Shown: in pieces, positions 31,766 to 39,973 of the stretch
Layout: each line of letters starts with the position of its first letter
How positions within the stretch are numbered: the stretch's first letter is position 1
Assembly (NCBI GenBank): GCA_036269895.1
Contig: DATBDN010000004.1
Span: 1 to 64,000, forward strand
Reading direction: 5' to 3'
Length of the DNA stretch: 64,000 bases
Source of the DNA: DATBDN01 sp036269895
Lineage (GTDB): Bacteria > Actinomycetota > Thermoleophilia > Solirubrobacterales > Thermoleophilaceae
Made by a program: the position numbers and the translations under genes
Notes under the pieces: generated by a model
The model's input: only the letters and a program-made list of their open reading frames with translations
Databases searched by the model: none
What the model was told of the DNA's origin: nothing

Positions 31766-32839
31766 ATGCGCCGCCTGCCGGGAATACTCGTCGTACTCGC
31801 GAGCTTCGTCTTGTTCTTCGCAGCGCTCTCGGTGTGGGTCGCGCGCCAGGCGCTCGACACGAGCGACTGGGTCACCACCTCGAACGCGCTGGTACGCGAT
31901 CCCCACATCCAGCAGGAGACGGCCAGCTACGTAGCCGACCAGCTCGTCGACCAGGCGGCAATCACGGACCGCATCCGGCAGGTCCTGCCGCCGCGCGCCG
32001 ACAAGCTCGCTCCGACGATCGCCGGCGCGGTTCCCGAGCTGGCGGAGCGCGCGACGCTGCGCGCGCTGCGCTCGGGCGCGTTCCAGAAGCTCTGGGAGAA
32101 CACGAATCGCCTCGCCCACAGGCAGCTGGTCAGGGCGGTCACCGGAGATACCAGCCGCACGGTCGTGTTCGACCTGCGGCCGATGCTCGGCCAGGTCGCC
32201 ACGCGCATCGGCCTGGGGCCGGACGTCGTCAACAAGCTCCCCCCGGACCGCGGCAAGATCACGATCGTGCGGCCCAACCAGCTGGTGACCGCGCGTAAGA
32301 TCGCGCACGCCCTGAGGACGCTGGCGATCGTTCTCGTCCTGCTTGCGCTGGTGTTGATGGTGGCGGCCGTGTGGAGCTCGCACGATCGTCGCCGGACGCT
32401 CATGCAGACGGGGCTCGGCATCCTCTTCGCGGGACTGCTCGTGCTGGTGCTCAGGCGGGTCCTCGGCCACGTGATCGTGGATGACCTCACATCGGGCGGG
32501 GCATCCGAGCCAGCGGCCCAGTCGACCTGGGACATCGGCACGTCGTTGCTGCGCCAGATCGCGGCCAGCGTCGTCGCGCTGGGGATCGTGGTGATGTTCT
32601 GCGCGTGGCTCGCGGGGCCGGCCCGGTGGGCGACCCGCGCTCGCGGCTGGATCAGCCCATCGCTGCGGGAGCAGCCCGCGATCGCGTACACGATCGCCCT
32701 GGTGTTCCTCGTCCTGCTGCTCGCACTCGGCGTGATCCCGGGCAGCAGCCGGCCGGTGCTCGTGCTGATCTACGTCGTCTTGGTGGTCGCGGGCGTCGCG
32801 GCGCTGCGGCGTCAGGTGCAGGCCGAGGCCGGCCCCTGA
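31766..32839 (+). CDS. integral membrane protein of unknown function
   Basis: A 357-aa protein with an N-terminal helix (LVVLASFVLFFAALSVWVA), a soluble extracytoplasmic stretch of about 150 aa (SNALVRDPHIQQETASYVADQLV, ADKLAPTIAGAVPELAERAT) and four C-terminal helices (TLAIVLVLLALVLMVAAVW, GLGILFAGLLVLVLRRV, ALGIVVMFCAWLAG, IALVFLVLLLALGVI). I recall this layout in uncharacterised actinobacterial membrane proteins. It follows the DUF1269 gene in the regulon. Confidence 0.75.
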   Translation: MRRLPGILVVLASFVLFFAALSVWVARQALDTSDWVTTSNALVRDPHIQQETASYVADQLVDQAAITDRIRQVLPPRADKLAPTIAGAVPELAERATLRALRSGAFQKLWENTNRLAHRQLVRAVTGDTSRTVVFDLRPMLGQVATRIGLGPDVVNKLPPDRGKITIVRPNQLVTARKIAHALRTLAIVLVLLALVLMVAAVWSSHDRRRTLMQTGLGILFAGLLVLVLRRVLGHVIVDDLTSGGASEPAAQSTWDIGTSLLRQIAASVVALGIVVMFCAWLAGPARWATRARGWISPSLREQPAIAYTIALVFLVLLLALGVIPGSSRPVLVLIYVVLVVAGVAALRRQVQAEAGP

Positions 32840-32848
32840 CGAGATGCC

Positions 32849-33253
32849 TCAGCCGTCGTAGCCCTCTTCGAAGCCACGCCAGAACTCGTTTGCCGCCGAA
32901 TCGTGGCTATGGCGGAAGGCGTCCGCCTGCGCACGGACCTCCTGGGCTGAGTCCTTGACCTGCGTCAAGTTGCCCTGCTTGAGCCCCTGAGCCGCCTGCT
33001 GCAGCGTGTCGCCCTGCGTTGCGACCTGCGTACGGACCGTCTTGCGCACGTCGTCACTGATGCCGTTCACCGTGTTGCGGAGCTCCTTCACCGCGTTCCG
33101 CGCATCGTCGACCGAGCGCGAGTCGAACACCGCCCGCGTCGCCTGGCCGACCTTCTTGCCGTCGTTGTGCGCCTTGTCCTCGGGCGAGTCGCCACAGGCG
33201 CCGAGCACGACGACTGCGGCGAGAGCAGCCGCGACCAAGCGAGCGCGCCTCAT
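32849..33253 (-). CDS. putative lipoprotein
   Basis: A 134-aa protein from ATG 33253 with a lipoprotein signal (ALAAVVVLGACGDSP; the Cys is at about residue 20) and a helical mature part (AVKELRNTVNGISDDVRKTVRTQV, LQQAAQGLKQGNLTQVKDSA). The start overlaps the stop of the DUF308 gene (ATGA), so the two are cotranscribed under operator site 3. Role unknown; probably periplasmic-facing and membrane-anchored. Confidence 0.8.
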   Translation of the reverse strand: MRRARLVAAALAAVVVLGACGDSPEDKAHNDGKKVGQATRAVFDSRSVDDARNAVKELRNTVNGISDDVRKTVRTQVATQGDTLQQAAQGLKQGNLTQVKDSAQEVRAQADAFRHSHDSAANEFWRGFEEGYDG

Positions 33254-33822
33254 GCAATCCCCGCCTTGTGCAGGTCGCGCAGCTGCCAGCCGGCCACCGC
33301 CTCGAGCGTGCCCTGAAGGATCAGGCCGATCGCCGAGATCAGCACGAGCGTGGCGAGGCCGATTGTCGGCTCCGCGAGGATGATCGTGCCCGCCGCGATC
33401 CCGAGGATCCCGAGGCCGATGTTCCAGGCACGCCCGTACGGGATGACGATCCCGCGAGTCAGCTGTACCACGCCGCTCACGACCCACCAGAAGCCGATCA
33501 CCCATGCGATCGCGAGCACCGAGTCGGCGGGACGAACAACCAGGAAGAGGCCGGCCAGCACCGTTATCAAGCCCAGCAGCACGAGCGCGATCCGCAGCCC
33601 GACGCTCATCGCGTCCGAGCCGCCGATACCACGCACGAGCGTCGCGACTCCAACGACAAGCAGGTACGCGCCGATGATCACCCCCACCACCAGCAGGCTC
33701 GGACCCGGCCAGACGAGGATGATGATCCCGATCAGGATCGTCAATAAGCCTGCCATGAACGGGATCCACCAGTACTGCCCTGGATTGGCCGGCTGAAGAG
33801 CGGTGGGGTCCACCATTGCCAT
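33250..33822 (-). CDS. HdeD-like (DUF308) membrane protein
   Basis: A 190-aa protein with six helices (FMAGLLTILIGIIILVWPG, LLVVGVIIGAYLLVVGVATLV, GLRIALVLLGLITVLAGLFLV, VIGFWWVVSGVVQLTRGI). DUF308/HdeD proteins are stress-related, originally acid resistance. ATG 33822 is seven nt after GACCAT, placed 23 bp from operator site 3, so the message is probably leaderless. Confidence 0.87.
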   Translation of the reverse strand: MAMVDPTALQPANPGQYWWIPFMAGLLTILIGIIILVWPGPSLLVVGVIIGAYLLVVGVATLVRGIGGSDAMSVGLRIALVLLGLITVLAGLFLVVRPADSVLAIAWVIGFWWVVSGVVQLTRGIVIPYGRAWNIGLGILGIAAGTIILAEPTIGLATLVLISAIGLILQGTLEAVAGWQLRDLHKAGIA

Positions 33823-33858
33823 ACGCAGAATGGTCCGTCCGCGTGGAGGCAGCGGGCA

Positions 33859-33875
33859 TCACCCGCGGTGGGTGA
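33859..33875. promoter_or_regulatory. operator TCACCC-N5-GGGTGA (site 3)
   Basis: Perfect palindrome with spacer GCGGT, extended by A/T on both sides. On the minus strand GGGTGA is followed after 23 bp by GACCAT and then ATG 33822. The extra half-site is degenerate here. Confidence 0.85.
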
Positions 33876-33934
33876 TCAGACCGCGTGGCGGGCGCTGCAC
33901 GGCTGTGGCTCCTCGGTCCCCCTAGGGCGGCTTC

Positions 33935-34159
33935 TCAATGCGACAGGAGCTTGCGCTTGGCGGCGCCGAACTCCTGCGGCGTGAGCGAGCCTGCGTCGAG
34001 CATCGCCTTCAGCTGCGTGAGCTGCGCGGCCATGTCGGGTGGTTGGGTAGGCGGCTGGGCGTGGCGCGCGCGGACGCGGCGCCGGGCATACCAGGTGCCG
34101 CCGATCACAGCCGCTCCCAGGAACGGGCGCCGCCCGAACACTGGCGGACGTAAAAGCAT
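33935..34159 (-). CDS. small SHOCT-domain protein
   Basis: A 74-aa protein with an N-terminal hydrophobic segment (PFLGAAVIGGTWYARRR) and a C-terminal SHOCT-type motif (MAAQLTQLKAMLDAGSLTPQEFGAAKRKLL). ATG 34159 is six nt after GACGCT, exactly the operator-to-start layout seen at the other sites. A longer reading from GTG 34198 would start inside the operator and is less likely. SHOCT motifs mediate oligomerisation of short proteins. Confidence 0.75.
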   Translation of the reverse strand: MLLRPPVFGRRPFLGAAVIGGTWYARRRVRARHAQPPTQPPDMAAQLTQLKAMLDAGSLTPQEFGAAKRKLLSH

Positions 34160-34194
34160 GCGCAGAGCGTCCTGAAGACGGGGGTGACGGCGGA

Positions 34195-34211
34195 TCACCC
34201 CCGCTGGGTGA
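34195..34211. promoter_or_regulatory. operator TCACCC-N5-GGGTGA (site 4)
   Basis: Perfect palindrome with spacer CCGCT and an extra GGGTGA at 34182-34187 seven bp away. It is shared by the SHOCT gene (minus) and the flippase-like gene (plus), which has TACCGT at 34224-34229. Confidence 0.85.
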
Positions 34212-34237
34212 GCCTCGCGCAGATACCGTCCCCGCCG

Positions 34238-35323
34238 ATGGCACAGGGCGTGCGCCTAGGCGACAGGGTCGAGCAGGCGATCGAAGAGCATGCGGACGCC
34301 GAGCTCGAGATCGCACGCGGCGAGCACGAAGCGCAGCGGACGCACCCCCGCAGCCTGCGGCGCACGATCATCTGGCTCGCTATCACGGGCATCTCCCTCT
34401 ACCTGGTGGCCCCCAGCGTCCTGGACACACTCGCGTCGTGGCGCGACATCAAGAGGTTCGCCCCACAGTGGCTGCTCGTGATGCTGGTCGCTCAGACGGC
34501 CGCCATGGCGTGCCTGTGGGCGCTCCAACACATCGCGATCGGCGTCGCCAGGTGGTCTGCCGTGATCACGTCCCAACTGGCGGGGAACGCGATGGCCAAG
34601 GTCGCCCCCGGCGGCGGCGCGGTCGGCTCGGCGCTGCAATACCGGATGCTCGTCACGGCCGAGGTGCCACCGCGGCCGGCGGTCTCGGGCCTCACCGCAG
34701 CCAACGTCCTCACCTTCGCCGTCGTCCTTGCGCTGCCCGTGCTCGCGATCCCGGCTCTCATCCGCGGCTCCGTCGACCGCACCCTGACGGAGACGGGGAT
34801 CGCGGGGCTCGTCGTCTTCGTCGTCCTCGCCGCGCTCGGTGTCGTCGTCCTCGCGCTCGACGGGCCATTGCGGTGGATCGGCCGAACGGCGCAGCGAATC
34901 CGCAACCGCGTGCGGCGCAACTGCGAGCCGTTGCAGACGCTGCCCGACCGCCTCATCCGCGAGCGCGACCGGCTCCTGAACACGCTCGGTCCGCGCTGGA
35001 AGCGGGCGCTGCTGGCCACCGTCGGCCGCTGGGCCTTCGACTACGCAACGCTGCTGGCCGCGCTCGCCGCTGTCGGCGTGCATGCGCGCCCCGCGCTCGT
35101 GTTGCTCGCGTTCTGCGCCGCTCAGCTGCTCGCGCAGATTCCTATCACCCCGGGCGGACTCGGATTCGTCGAGGCCGGGCTGACGGCGATGCTCTCACTC
35201 GCCGGCGTCGGCCCGGGCAACGCCGTGCTGGCGACATTCGCGTACCGGCTGTTCTCGTACTGGCTGCCGATGCCGGTGGGGCTTGGCGCCTGGGTCTGGC
35301 ACCGCCGCCGCTACGGCGCCTGA
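34238..35323 (+). CDS. UPF0104 / flippase-like integral membrane protein
   Basis: A 361-aa protein of the lysylphosphatidylglycerol-synthase transmembrane (AglD-like) family. The first 60 residues are charged and cytosolic; seven or eight helices follow. Family marks are NAMAKVAPGGGAVGSALQYRML and QIPITPGGLGFVEAGLTAMLSLAGV. Such proteins handle or flip lipids or lipid-linked sugars. ATG 34238 is 8 nt after TACCGT. Longer N-termini would run through operator site 4. Confidence 0.85.
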   Translation: MAQGVRLGDRVEQAIEEHADAELEIARGEHEAQRTHPRSLRRTIIWLAITGISLYLVAPSVLDTLASWRDIKRFAPQWLLVMLVAQTAAMACLWALQHIAIGVARWSAVITSQLAGNAMAKVAPGGGAVGSALQYRMLVTAEVPPRPAVSGLTAANVLTFAVVLALPVLAIPALIRGSVDRTLTETGIAGLVVFVVLAALGVVVLALDGPLRWIGRTAQRIRNRVRRNCEPLQTLPDRLIRERDRLLNTLGPRWKRALLATVGRWAFDYATLLAALAAVGVHARPALVLLAFCAAQLLAQIPITPGGLGFVEAGLTAMLSLAGVGPGNAVLATFAYRLFSYWLPMPVGLGAWVWHRRRYGA

Positions 35324-35344
35324 CCGCCGATGGACAGCGGGGAA

Positions 35345-35361
35345 TCACCCGTTCCGGGTGA
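35345..35361. promoter_or_regulatory. operator TCACCC-N5-GGGTGA (site 5)
   Basis: Perfect palindrome with spacer GTTCC. A near-match half-site TCACTC (35369-35374) follows after 7 bp, then after 10 bp TACCGT (35385-35390), then 7 bp to ATG 35398. Confidence 0.85.
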
Positions 35362-35397
35362 GCGCCGGTCACTCCGGCTGGGCATACCGTCGAACGC

Positions 35398-37404
35398 ATG
35401 ATCCTGAGGCGCCTGCCCGCGATGCTGGCCATCTGGGTCTCGGCAGCGCTCGCGGTCCTGCTCTGCAGCTGGATCTTCTCGAGCGTCAACGTGACCACCT
35501 TCGGAGCGGCGCTGGTCGCCGCGCTCGCGATTGGCCTGGCCAACGCGCTCCTCTGGCCGCTGCTGATCCGCCTGACGCTTCCGCTCACGGTGCTCACGCT
35601 TGGACTCGGCGCGCTGGTCCTGAACGGCGCGATCGTGCTGCTCGTCGCCGCCATAACCCCAGGTCTGACTGTCAAGGGCCTCGGCGGCGGGATCGTGTTG
35701 GCGCTGGCCATGACCGCCGTCACGACGTTCGCCTCGTCGATCTTCTTCATCGACGACGACGCACGCGTGGCGCGTCATCTGGTCCGCCGCGCGGCGGAGC
35801 GGCGCGACGAGGTGATCAAGACCGACGTGCCCGGCGTTCTGTTCCTCGAGATCGACGGGCTCGCGCACGAAGTGCTGCGCCGCGCGATGCGCGACGGCAA
35901 CGCGCCCGAGCTGGCGCGCTGGGTGCGGGACGGATCTCACCATCTGATCGGCTGGGAGACTGACTGGTCGTCGCAGACAGGTGCATGTCAAGCCGGTTTG
36001 CTCCACGGCAACAACGACGACATGCCTGCCTTCCGCTGGTGGGAGAAGGACCGCGACGCCCCGATCGTCACGAACCACCCGCGCGACGCTGCCGAGCTCG
36101 AACGCCGGGTGTCGAACGGCCGCGGGCTGCTGCACGCCGACGGCGCCAGCAGGGCCAACATCCTGTCCGGCGACGCGGTGTATTCGCTGCTCACGATGAG
36201 CCGCGTGCTCGACGCACGCGTACGTGGCTACGGTCGCGACTACTTCACGTACTTCGCGAGCCCCTTCAACACGGCGCGCACGCTGCTGTTGTCGATAGTG
36301 GACATCGCCGCCGAGCTGCGCGCTGCCGCGGTGCAGCGACGGCGCGACGTGCGCCCGCGAATCGAACGCGACTGGAAGTACGCGCTCGTGCGCGCGTGGG
36401 GCACGACCGTGCAGCGTGATCTGCAGGTCGAGTCGGTGCTCGGAGACGTGTACACCGGCCGGCCGGTCGTCTACTCGACGTTCCTTGCCTACGACGAGGT
36501 GGCGCATCATTCCGGCCTGGAGCGTGCGGACACGCTGGGGGTGCTGCGGCACGTCGATCAGGCGATCGGGCGCATCGCGCGCGCGGCACGCAACGCTCCG
36601 CGTCCTTACGAGATCGTCGTGCTCTCGGATCACGGCCAGACCCAGGGCGAGACCTTCCTGCAGCGCTACGGCGAGACGCTCGAGCAGCTCGTCCAGGCCG
36701 CGTGCGCGACCGAGGACGTGCGGGCGGACAGCTCCGGCGAGGACGAGGCGATGGGCCGGCTCTCGGCGGCGCTCACGGAGGCGGGCGGCACCGGCAACAC
36801 GGCGGGCCGCGCGGTTGCCCGCGTCACCCGCGGGCGCCAAGTCGACGGCGAGGTGAGGCTCGAGAAGAGCGACCGCAAGGAAGGCGACGAGATCCCCGAG
36901 ATCAGCGTGATGGCCTCGGGCTGCCTTGGGCTGATCACGTTCCCGCGGATGCCTGGCCGCGCGACCTACGCTCAGATCACCGAGCGATACCCGAGCCTGA
37001 TCGACACGCTCCGCAACCACCCCGGCATCGGCTTCGTGATGGTCGACGGCGTGGTCTACGGCGCCCACGGCACGCGCAATGTCCGCGCCGGCGACGAGGC
37101 CGAGGGCCAGGACCCGCTCGCGCCGTACGGGCCCAACACCGCGCAACACGTGGGGCGCACCGATGGGTTCCCTCACTGCCCGGACATCGTGGTCAACAGC
37201 ACGTGGTGGGCAGAGACCGAGGAAGTTGCCGCGTTCGAGGAATTGGTCGGCTCGCACGGCGGCCTCGGCGGACCGCAGTCGTACCCATTCGTGCTGGGCC
37301 CGGCAAAGCTGCCGCAGCCTGAGGGTGCGGTGGTCGGCGCCGAGTCGATGCACCGCGTCCTGCGGGGGTGGCTCGCGCACCTCGGGCAGGACGCCTACCG
37401 ATGA
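35398..37404 (+). CDS. holin-like membrane domain fused to an alkaline-phosphatase-type phosphodiesterase
   Basis: A 668-aa protein. Residues 1-115 form four helices like the phage holin family 4_2 domain (LLWPLLIRLTLPLTVLTLGLGALVLNGAIVLL). The rest is a nucleotide pyrophosphatase/phosphodiesterase-like fold: metal and nucleophile region LFLEIDGLAHEVL, YDEVAHHSG, VVLSDHGQTQGE, and a late HPG-type region. It may hydrolyse a phosphodiester at the membrane face, but the usual Thr/Ser nucleophile is not obvious. The stop overlaps the following MBL gene (ATGA). Confidence 0.8.
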   Translation: MILRRLPAMLAIWVSAALAVLLCSWIFSSVNVTTFGAALVAALAIGLANALLWPLLIRLTLPLTVLTLGLGALVLNGAIVLLVAAITPGLTVKGLGGGIVLALAMTAVTTFASSIFFIDDDARVARHLVRRAAERRDEVIKTDVPGVLFLEIDGLAHEVLRRAMRDGNAPELARWVRDGSHHLIGWETDWSSQTGACQAGLLHGNNDDMPAFRWWEKDRDAPIVTNHPRDAAELERRVSNGRGLLHADGASRANILSGDAVYSLLTMSRVLDARVRGYGRDYFTYFASPFNTARTLLLSIVDIAAELRAAAVQRRRDVRPRIERDWKYALVRAWGTTVQRDLQVESVLGDVYTGRPVVYSTFLAYDEVAHHSGLERADTLGVLRHVDQAIGRIARAARNAPRPYEIVVLSDHGQTQGETFLQRYGETLEQLVQAACATEDVRADSSGEDEAMGRLSAALTEAGGTGNTAGRAVARVTRGRQVDGEVRLEKSDRKEGDEIPEISVMASGCLGLITFPRMPGRATYAQITERYPSLIDTLRNHPGIGFVMVDGVVYGAHGTRNVRAGDEAEGQDPLAPYGPNTAQHVGRTDGFPHCPDIVVNSTWWAETEEVAAFEELVGSHGGLGGPQSYPFVLGPAKLPQPEGAVVGAESMHRVLRGWLAHLGQDAYR

Positions 37405-38147
37405 AGCTGACCTGGCTCGGCCACGCCACCGTCGTGATCGACACCGCCGGCGGCCGGCTGGTGACCGACCCGCTCCTGCGCTCGCGCGTCGCACACCTCC
37501 GCCGGCACGCCGCGCCGGTCAGGGCCCCGGAGAAGGTCGACGTGGTGCTCTTGTCGCACCTTCACTACGACCACCTCGACGTGCCGTCGCTGCGCAAGCT
37601 GAAAGCGCCCGTTGTCGCGCCGCCGGGCAGCGAGCGGACGCTGCAGCGGCTGCACTTGGAGGTCTCCGAGCTGGCGGCGGGCGAGCAGATCGCAGTCGGC
37701 GGCGCCGAGGTCACCGCCGTCCGCGCGGTGCACGACGGCCGCCGCTCGCCGTTGGCGGGGCGCCGCGACGACGACTCGATCGGGTACCTCGTCGAGGGCG
37801 ACGACCAACGCGTCTACTTCGCCGGCGACACCGAGGTCTTCGCCGGCATGCAGGATTTCGGGCCGCTGGACGCCGCGCTCGTCCCGATCTGGGGCTGGGG
37901 GCCGCGGCTGGGGCCCGGCCACATGGACCCGAGCCAGGCCGCCGAAGCGCTGACGCTGCTGCGGCCGGCGGTCGCCGTGCCGATCCATTGGGGCACGTTC
38001 CTGCCGATAGGGGGCTACCGCCGCCACCACGACCTGCTGCATACGCCGGTCGAGCAGTTCCGCCTGCGCGCCGCCGAGCTGGCGCCCGACGTCCGCATCG
38101 AGGTCCTGGACCCCGGCGGTTCCCTCGTCATCACCCAGCGTGGGTGA
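37401..38147 (+). CDS. metallo-beta-lactamase fold hydrolase (UlaG / NAPE-PLD-like)
   Basis: A 248-aa protein. LTWLGHATVVID opens the fold, HLHYDHLD gives the HxHxDH metal site, and YFAGDTEVF and IPIHWGTF supply the further ligands. This subgroup includes L-ascorbate-6-P lactonase and phospholipase-D-like enzymes. It is coupled to the upstream phosphodiesterase, so both may act on one lipid headgroup; that is inference. Its final codons and stop are part of operator site 6. Confidence 0.88.
   Translation: MKLTWLGHATVVIDTAGGRLVTDPLLRSRVAHLRRHAAPVRAPEKVDVVLLSHLHYDHLDVPSLRKLKAPVVAPPGSERTLQRLHLEVSELAAGEQIAVGGAEVTAVRAVHDGRRSPLAGRRDDDSIGYLVEGDDQRVYFAGDTEVFAGMQDFGPLDAALVPIWGWGPRLGPGHMDPSQAAEALTLLRPAVAVPIHWGTFLPIGGYRRHHDLLHTPVEQFRLRAAELAPDVRIEVLDPGGSLVITQRG
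38131..38147. promoter_or_regulatory. operator TCACCC-N5-GGGTGA (site 6), overlapping a stop codon
   Basis: Perfect palindrome with spacer AGCGT. Its last three bases are the TGA of the MBL gene. A second TCACCC (38155-38160) follows after 7 bp and CAGGAT (38171-38176) after 10 more. It serves the DUF7144-like gene at 38204. Confidence 0.85.
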
Positions 38148-38203
38148 TGGCCCGTCACCCGTCGAGCGCCCAGGATTGAACAACGACCGAAAGGAGTTCG
38201 TGG

Positions 38204-38617
38204 ATGTCGACGCAGTACGACATACCCCCGCAGGAGGAGCCGTCAGCTTGGGCCAGCGGCGGCTTGGTGTTCGCCGGGACACTGCTGGTACTCGGTGGGA
38301 TCTTCCAGGCGATCGACGGGATCGTCGCGATCGCCAACGACGACTTCTTCGTCAAGACCCAGCACTACACGTTCAACCTGGACGTGACGGCGTGGGGATG
38401 GATCCACCTGATCCTCGGCATCCTGATGTTCGCTATCGGGCTCGGCCTATTCAGCCAGGCCGCCTGGGCCGGCGTCGGCGCGATCGCGATCGCGATGTTG
38501 AGCGCGATCGCGAACTTCTTCTTCATCCCCCACTACCCGATCTGGTCGCTGGTCATCATCGGGCTCGACATCTGGGTGATCTGGGCCCTGACGCGCCCAG
38601 GCGTTATTCGCACCTAG
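38204..38617 (+). CDS. DUF7144-like four-helix membrane protein, paralogue A
   Basis: A 137-aa protein with a Pro-rich N-terminal tail and four helices (GGLVFAGTLLVLGGIFQAIDGIVAI, WIHLILGILMFAIGLGLF, VGAIAIAMLSAIANFFFIP, IWSLVIIGLDIWVIWALT). It carries the TFNLD.TAWGWIHL motif, also present in paralogue B at 39974 with the same length. ATG 38204 has an AAGGAG site. The 3' half is covered on the other strand by the ClC reading frame. Confidence 0.85.
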   Translation: MSTQYDIPPQEEPSAWASGGLVFAGTLLVLGGIFQAIDGIVAIANDDFFVKTQHYTFNLDVTAWGWIHLILGILMFAIGLGLFSQAAWAGVGAIAIAMLSAIANFFFIPHYPIWSLVIIGLDIWVIWALTRPGVIRT

Positions 38618-39862
38618 GCCGACGAGCCAGGCGGTCACGGCCGCCAGAATCGCGATCGGCGCGGTCTCTGCGGCAACGCTGCCTGCGAGCAGCGTCGCCA
38701 GCACCGCCCCGAAAAACGGCAGGCCGGAGACTGCCGCTGATCCCGCTGCGATGCCGGCGACGGCCGCCGGGGTGAGCGCAAAGCCGGGCAGGACGTGCGA
38801 GCCAAGCACGCCGGCCGCACAGCCGAGCGAGATCGCCGGGAAGATCGGGCCCCCGCGAAAGCCGCTGGCCAGCGACAGCAGGTAGCCCGCGCCCTTGAAC
38901 GCGAGAACGGCGAGCAGGACACCGGCGGAGCCCTCGGCGATGTAGTCCCCCGAAGCGGCTTGGCCGGAGAAGAGCACGAAGTCCACCGGGCGGTCGGTAA
39001 GCCCGCGGAACACGGCCGCCAGGCTGCCGATCGCGAGGCCCGCGACCACGAGACGCGAGAGCACGGGCGCCGACCAGCGAGCAGCGACCGCCGCGGCTGC
39101 CGGGCGGAAACTTGCGATTGCCACGGCGACGATCGCCGCGACCGGCAGCGACCACAGGATGTCGACGACGTGAACAGTCGGATAGTCGGGCAGCCCTGGC
39201 AGGCCGAGCGACTGCTCGTGAACCCCAGGCCAGCCGGCCACACCGGTGAAGACGAGTGAGCCGACGCCGGCGGCCACGAACCCTGGGAGCAGCGCCCGCC
39301 CGACGACTGCCGCGGGCACCCTGCCGGAAGCGGAGACCGCCTCGAAGAAGAAAAGCAGGACCGGCAGCGGCCCTCCGAACAGCCCGGCCATCGCCGCGAA
39401 CGCCCCTGCCAGCGCAAGCGGCATCGCCTGCGGCCCTGTCGCGCGCAGGGCGCGCGCCGCGACTACCCCGACCGTCAGCCCCAGCGCCAGGAGCGGCGCC
39501 TCGGGGCCAAGCACGATGCCGCCTGCCAGGGCGATCAGGGTGACAGCAAGCACCGAAACGACGTTGATCGGCGGGGCTTGCTCCATCGACAAGCCCTGTA
39601 GCGGTGAATGGCCGCCGTGGCCGGGCAGTCGCAACGCGAGCGCCACGATGACGCCGGCGAGCGCGGGCACCAGCACGACATACCACCACGACGGCTCCTG
39701 CCAGCCGAACCAATCCGGCACGTCGTTCCAGACCAGCGTTGTGGCGCCGTGGAGCACCGACTCGAAGATCGCGGCTGCCGCCGCCGCGGGCACGCCGATG
39801 AGCGCGCCGGCCACGAGACCGCCCACGAGCGTGCGAGTCCCGTCACTCGTGTTCACGGCCAC
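38447..39862 (-). CDS. ClC-family chloride channel/antiporter
   Basis: A protein of about 471 aa with the ClC helices. Signature parts are GGIVLGPEAPLLALG (G.EGP-like), GLFGGPLPVLLFFFEA and SGFRGGPIFPAISLGCAAG (the GxFxP-type filter). GTG 39862 lies seven nt after GAACGT with the operator array (sites at 39886-39915) upstream. The homologous part ends near 38640; the last 60 or so residues are low-complexity and lie antisense to paralogue A for 171 bp, so the natural stop may be lost. Confidence 0.85.
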   Translation of the reverse strand: MAVNTSDGTRTLVGGLVAGALIGVPAAAAAAIFESVLHGATTLVWNDVPDWFGWQEPSWWYVVLVPALAGVIVALALRLPGHGGHSPLQGLSMEQAPPINVVSVLAVTLIALAGGIVLGPEAPLLALGLTVGVVAARALRATGPQAMPLALAGAFAAMAGLFGGPLPVLLFFFEAVSASGRVPAAVVGRALLPGFVAAGVGSLVFTGVAGWPGVHEQSLGLPGLPDYPTVHVVDILWSLPVAAIVAVAIASFRPAAAAVAARWSAPVLSRLVVAGLAIGSLAAVFRGLTDRPVDFVLFSGQAASGDYIAEGSAGVLLAVLAFKGAGYLLSLASGFRGGPIFPAISLGCAAGVLGSHVLPGFALTPAAVAGIAAGSAAVSGLPFFGAVLATLLAGSVAAETAPIAILAAVTAWLVGLGANNAWARQGPDHPDVEPDDDQRPDRVVGDEEEVRDRAQHRDRDRADAGPGGLAE

Positions 39863-39898
39863 CGGCCCGACGTTCACGGCCGCCAGGGTGACGACGCG

Positions 39899-39915
39899 TC
39901 ACCCTCGCCGGGTGA
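39899..39915. promoter_or_regulatory. operator TCACCC-N5-GGGTGA (site 7)
   Basis: Perfect palindrome with spacer TCGCC and an extra GGGTGA (39886-39891) 7 bp to the left. To the right a TCACCC (39923-39928) follows after 7 bp and GACTAT (39939-39944) after 10. It lies between divergent ClC and DUF7144-like paralogue B. Confidence 0.85.
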
Positions 39916-39973
39916 GGCCCGATCACCCGCGGTGGCCCGACTATGGGCTCAAATCCGAGTGAGGAGCGGCTCG

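Noticed and set aside
35311..37494. Minus-strand ORF of 727 aa
   Set aside because: It is the antisense shadow of the holin/phosphodiesterase gene; its translation is Arg/His/Ala-rich without domain features.
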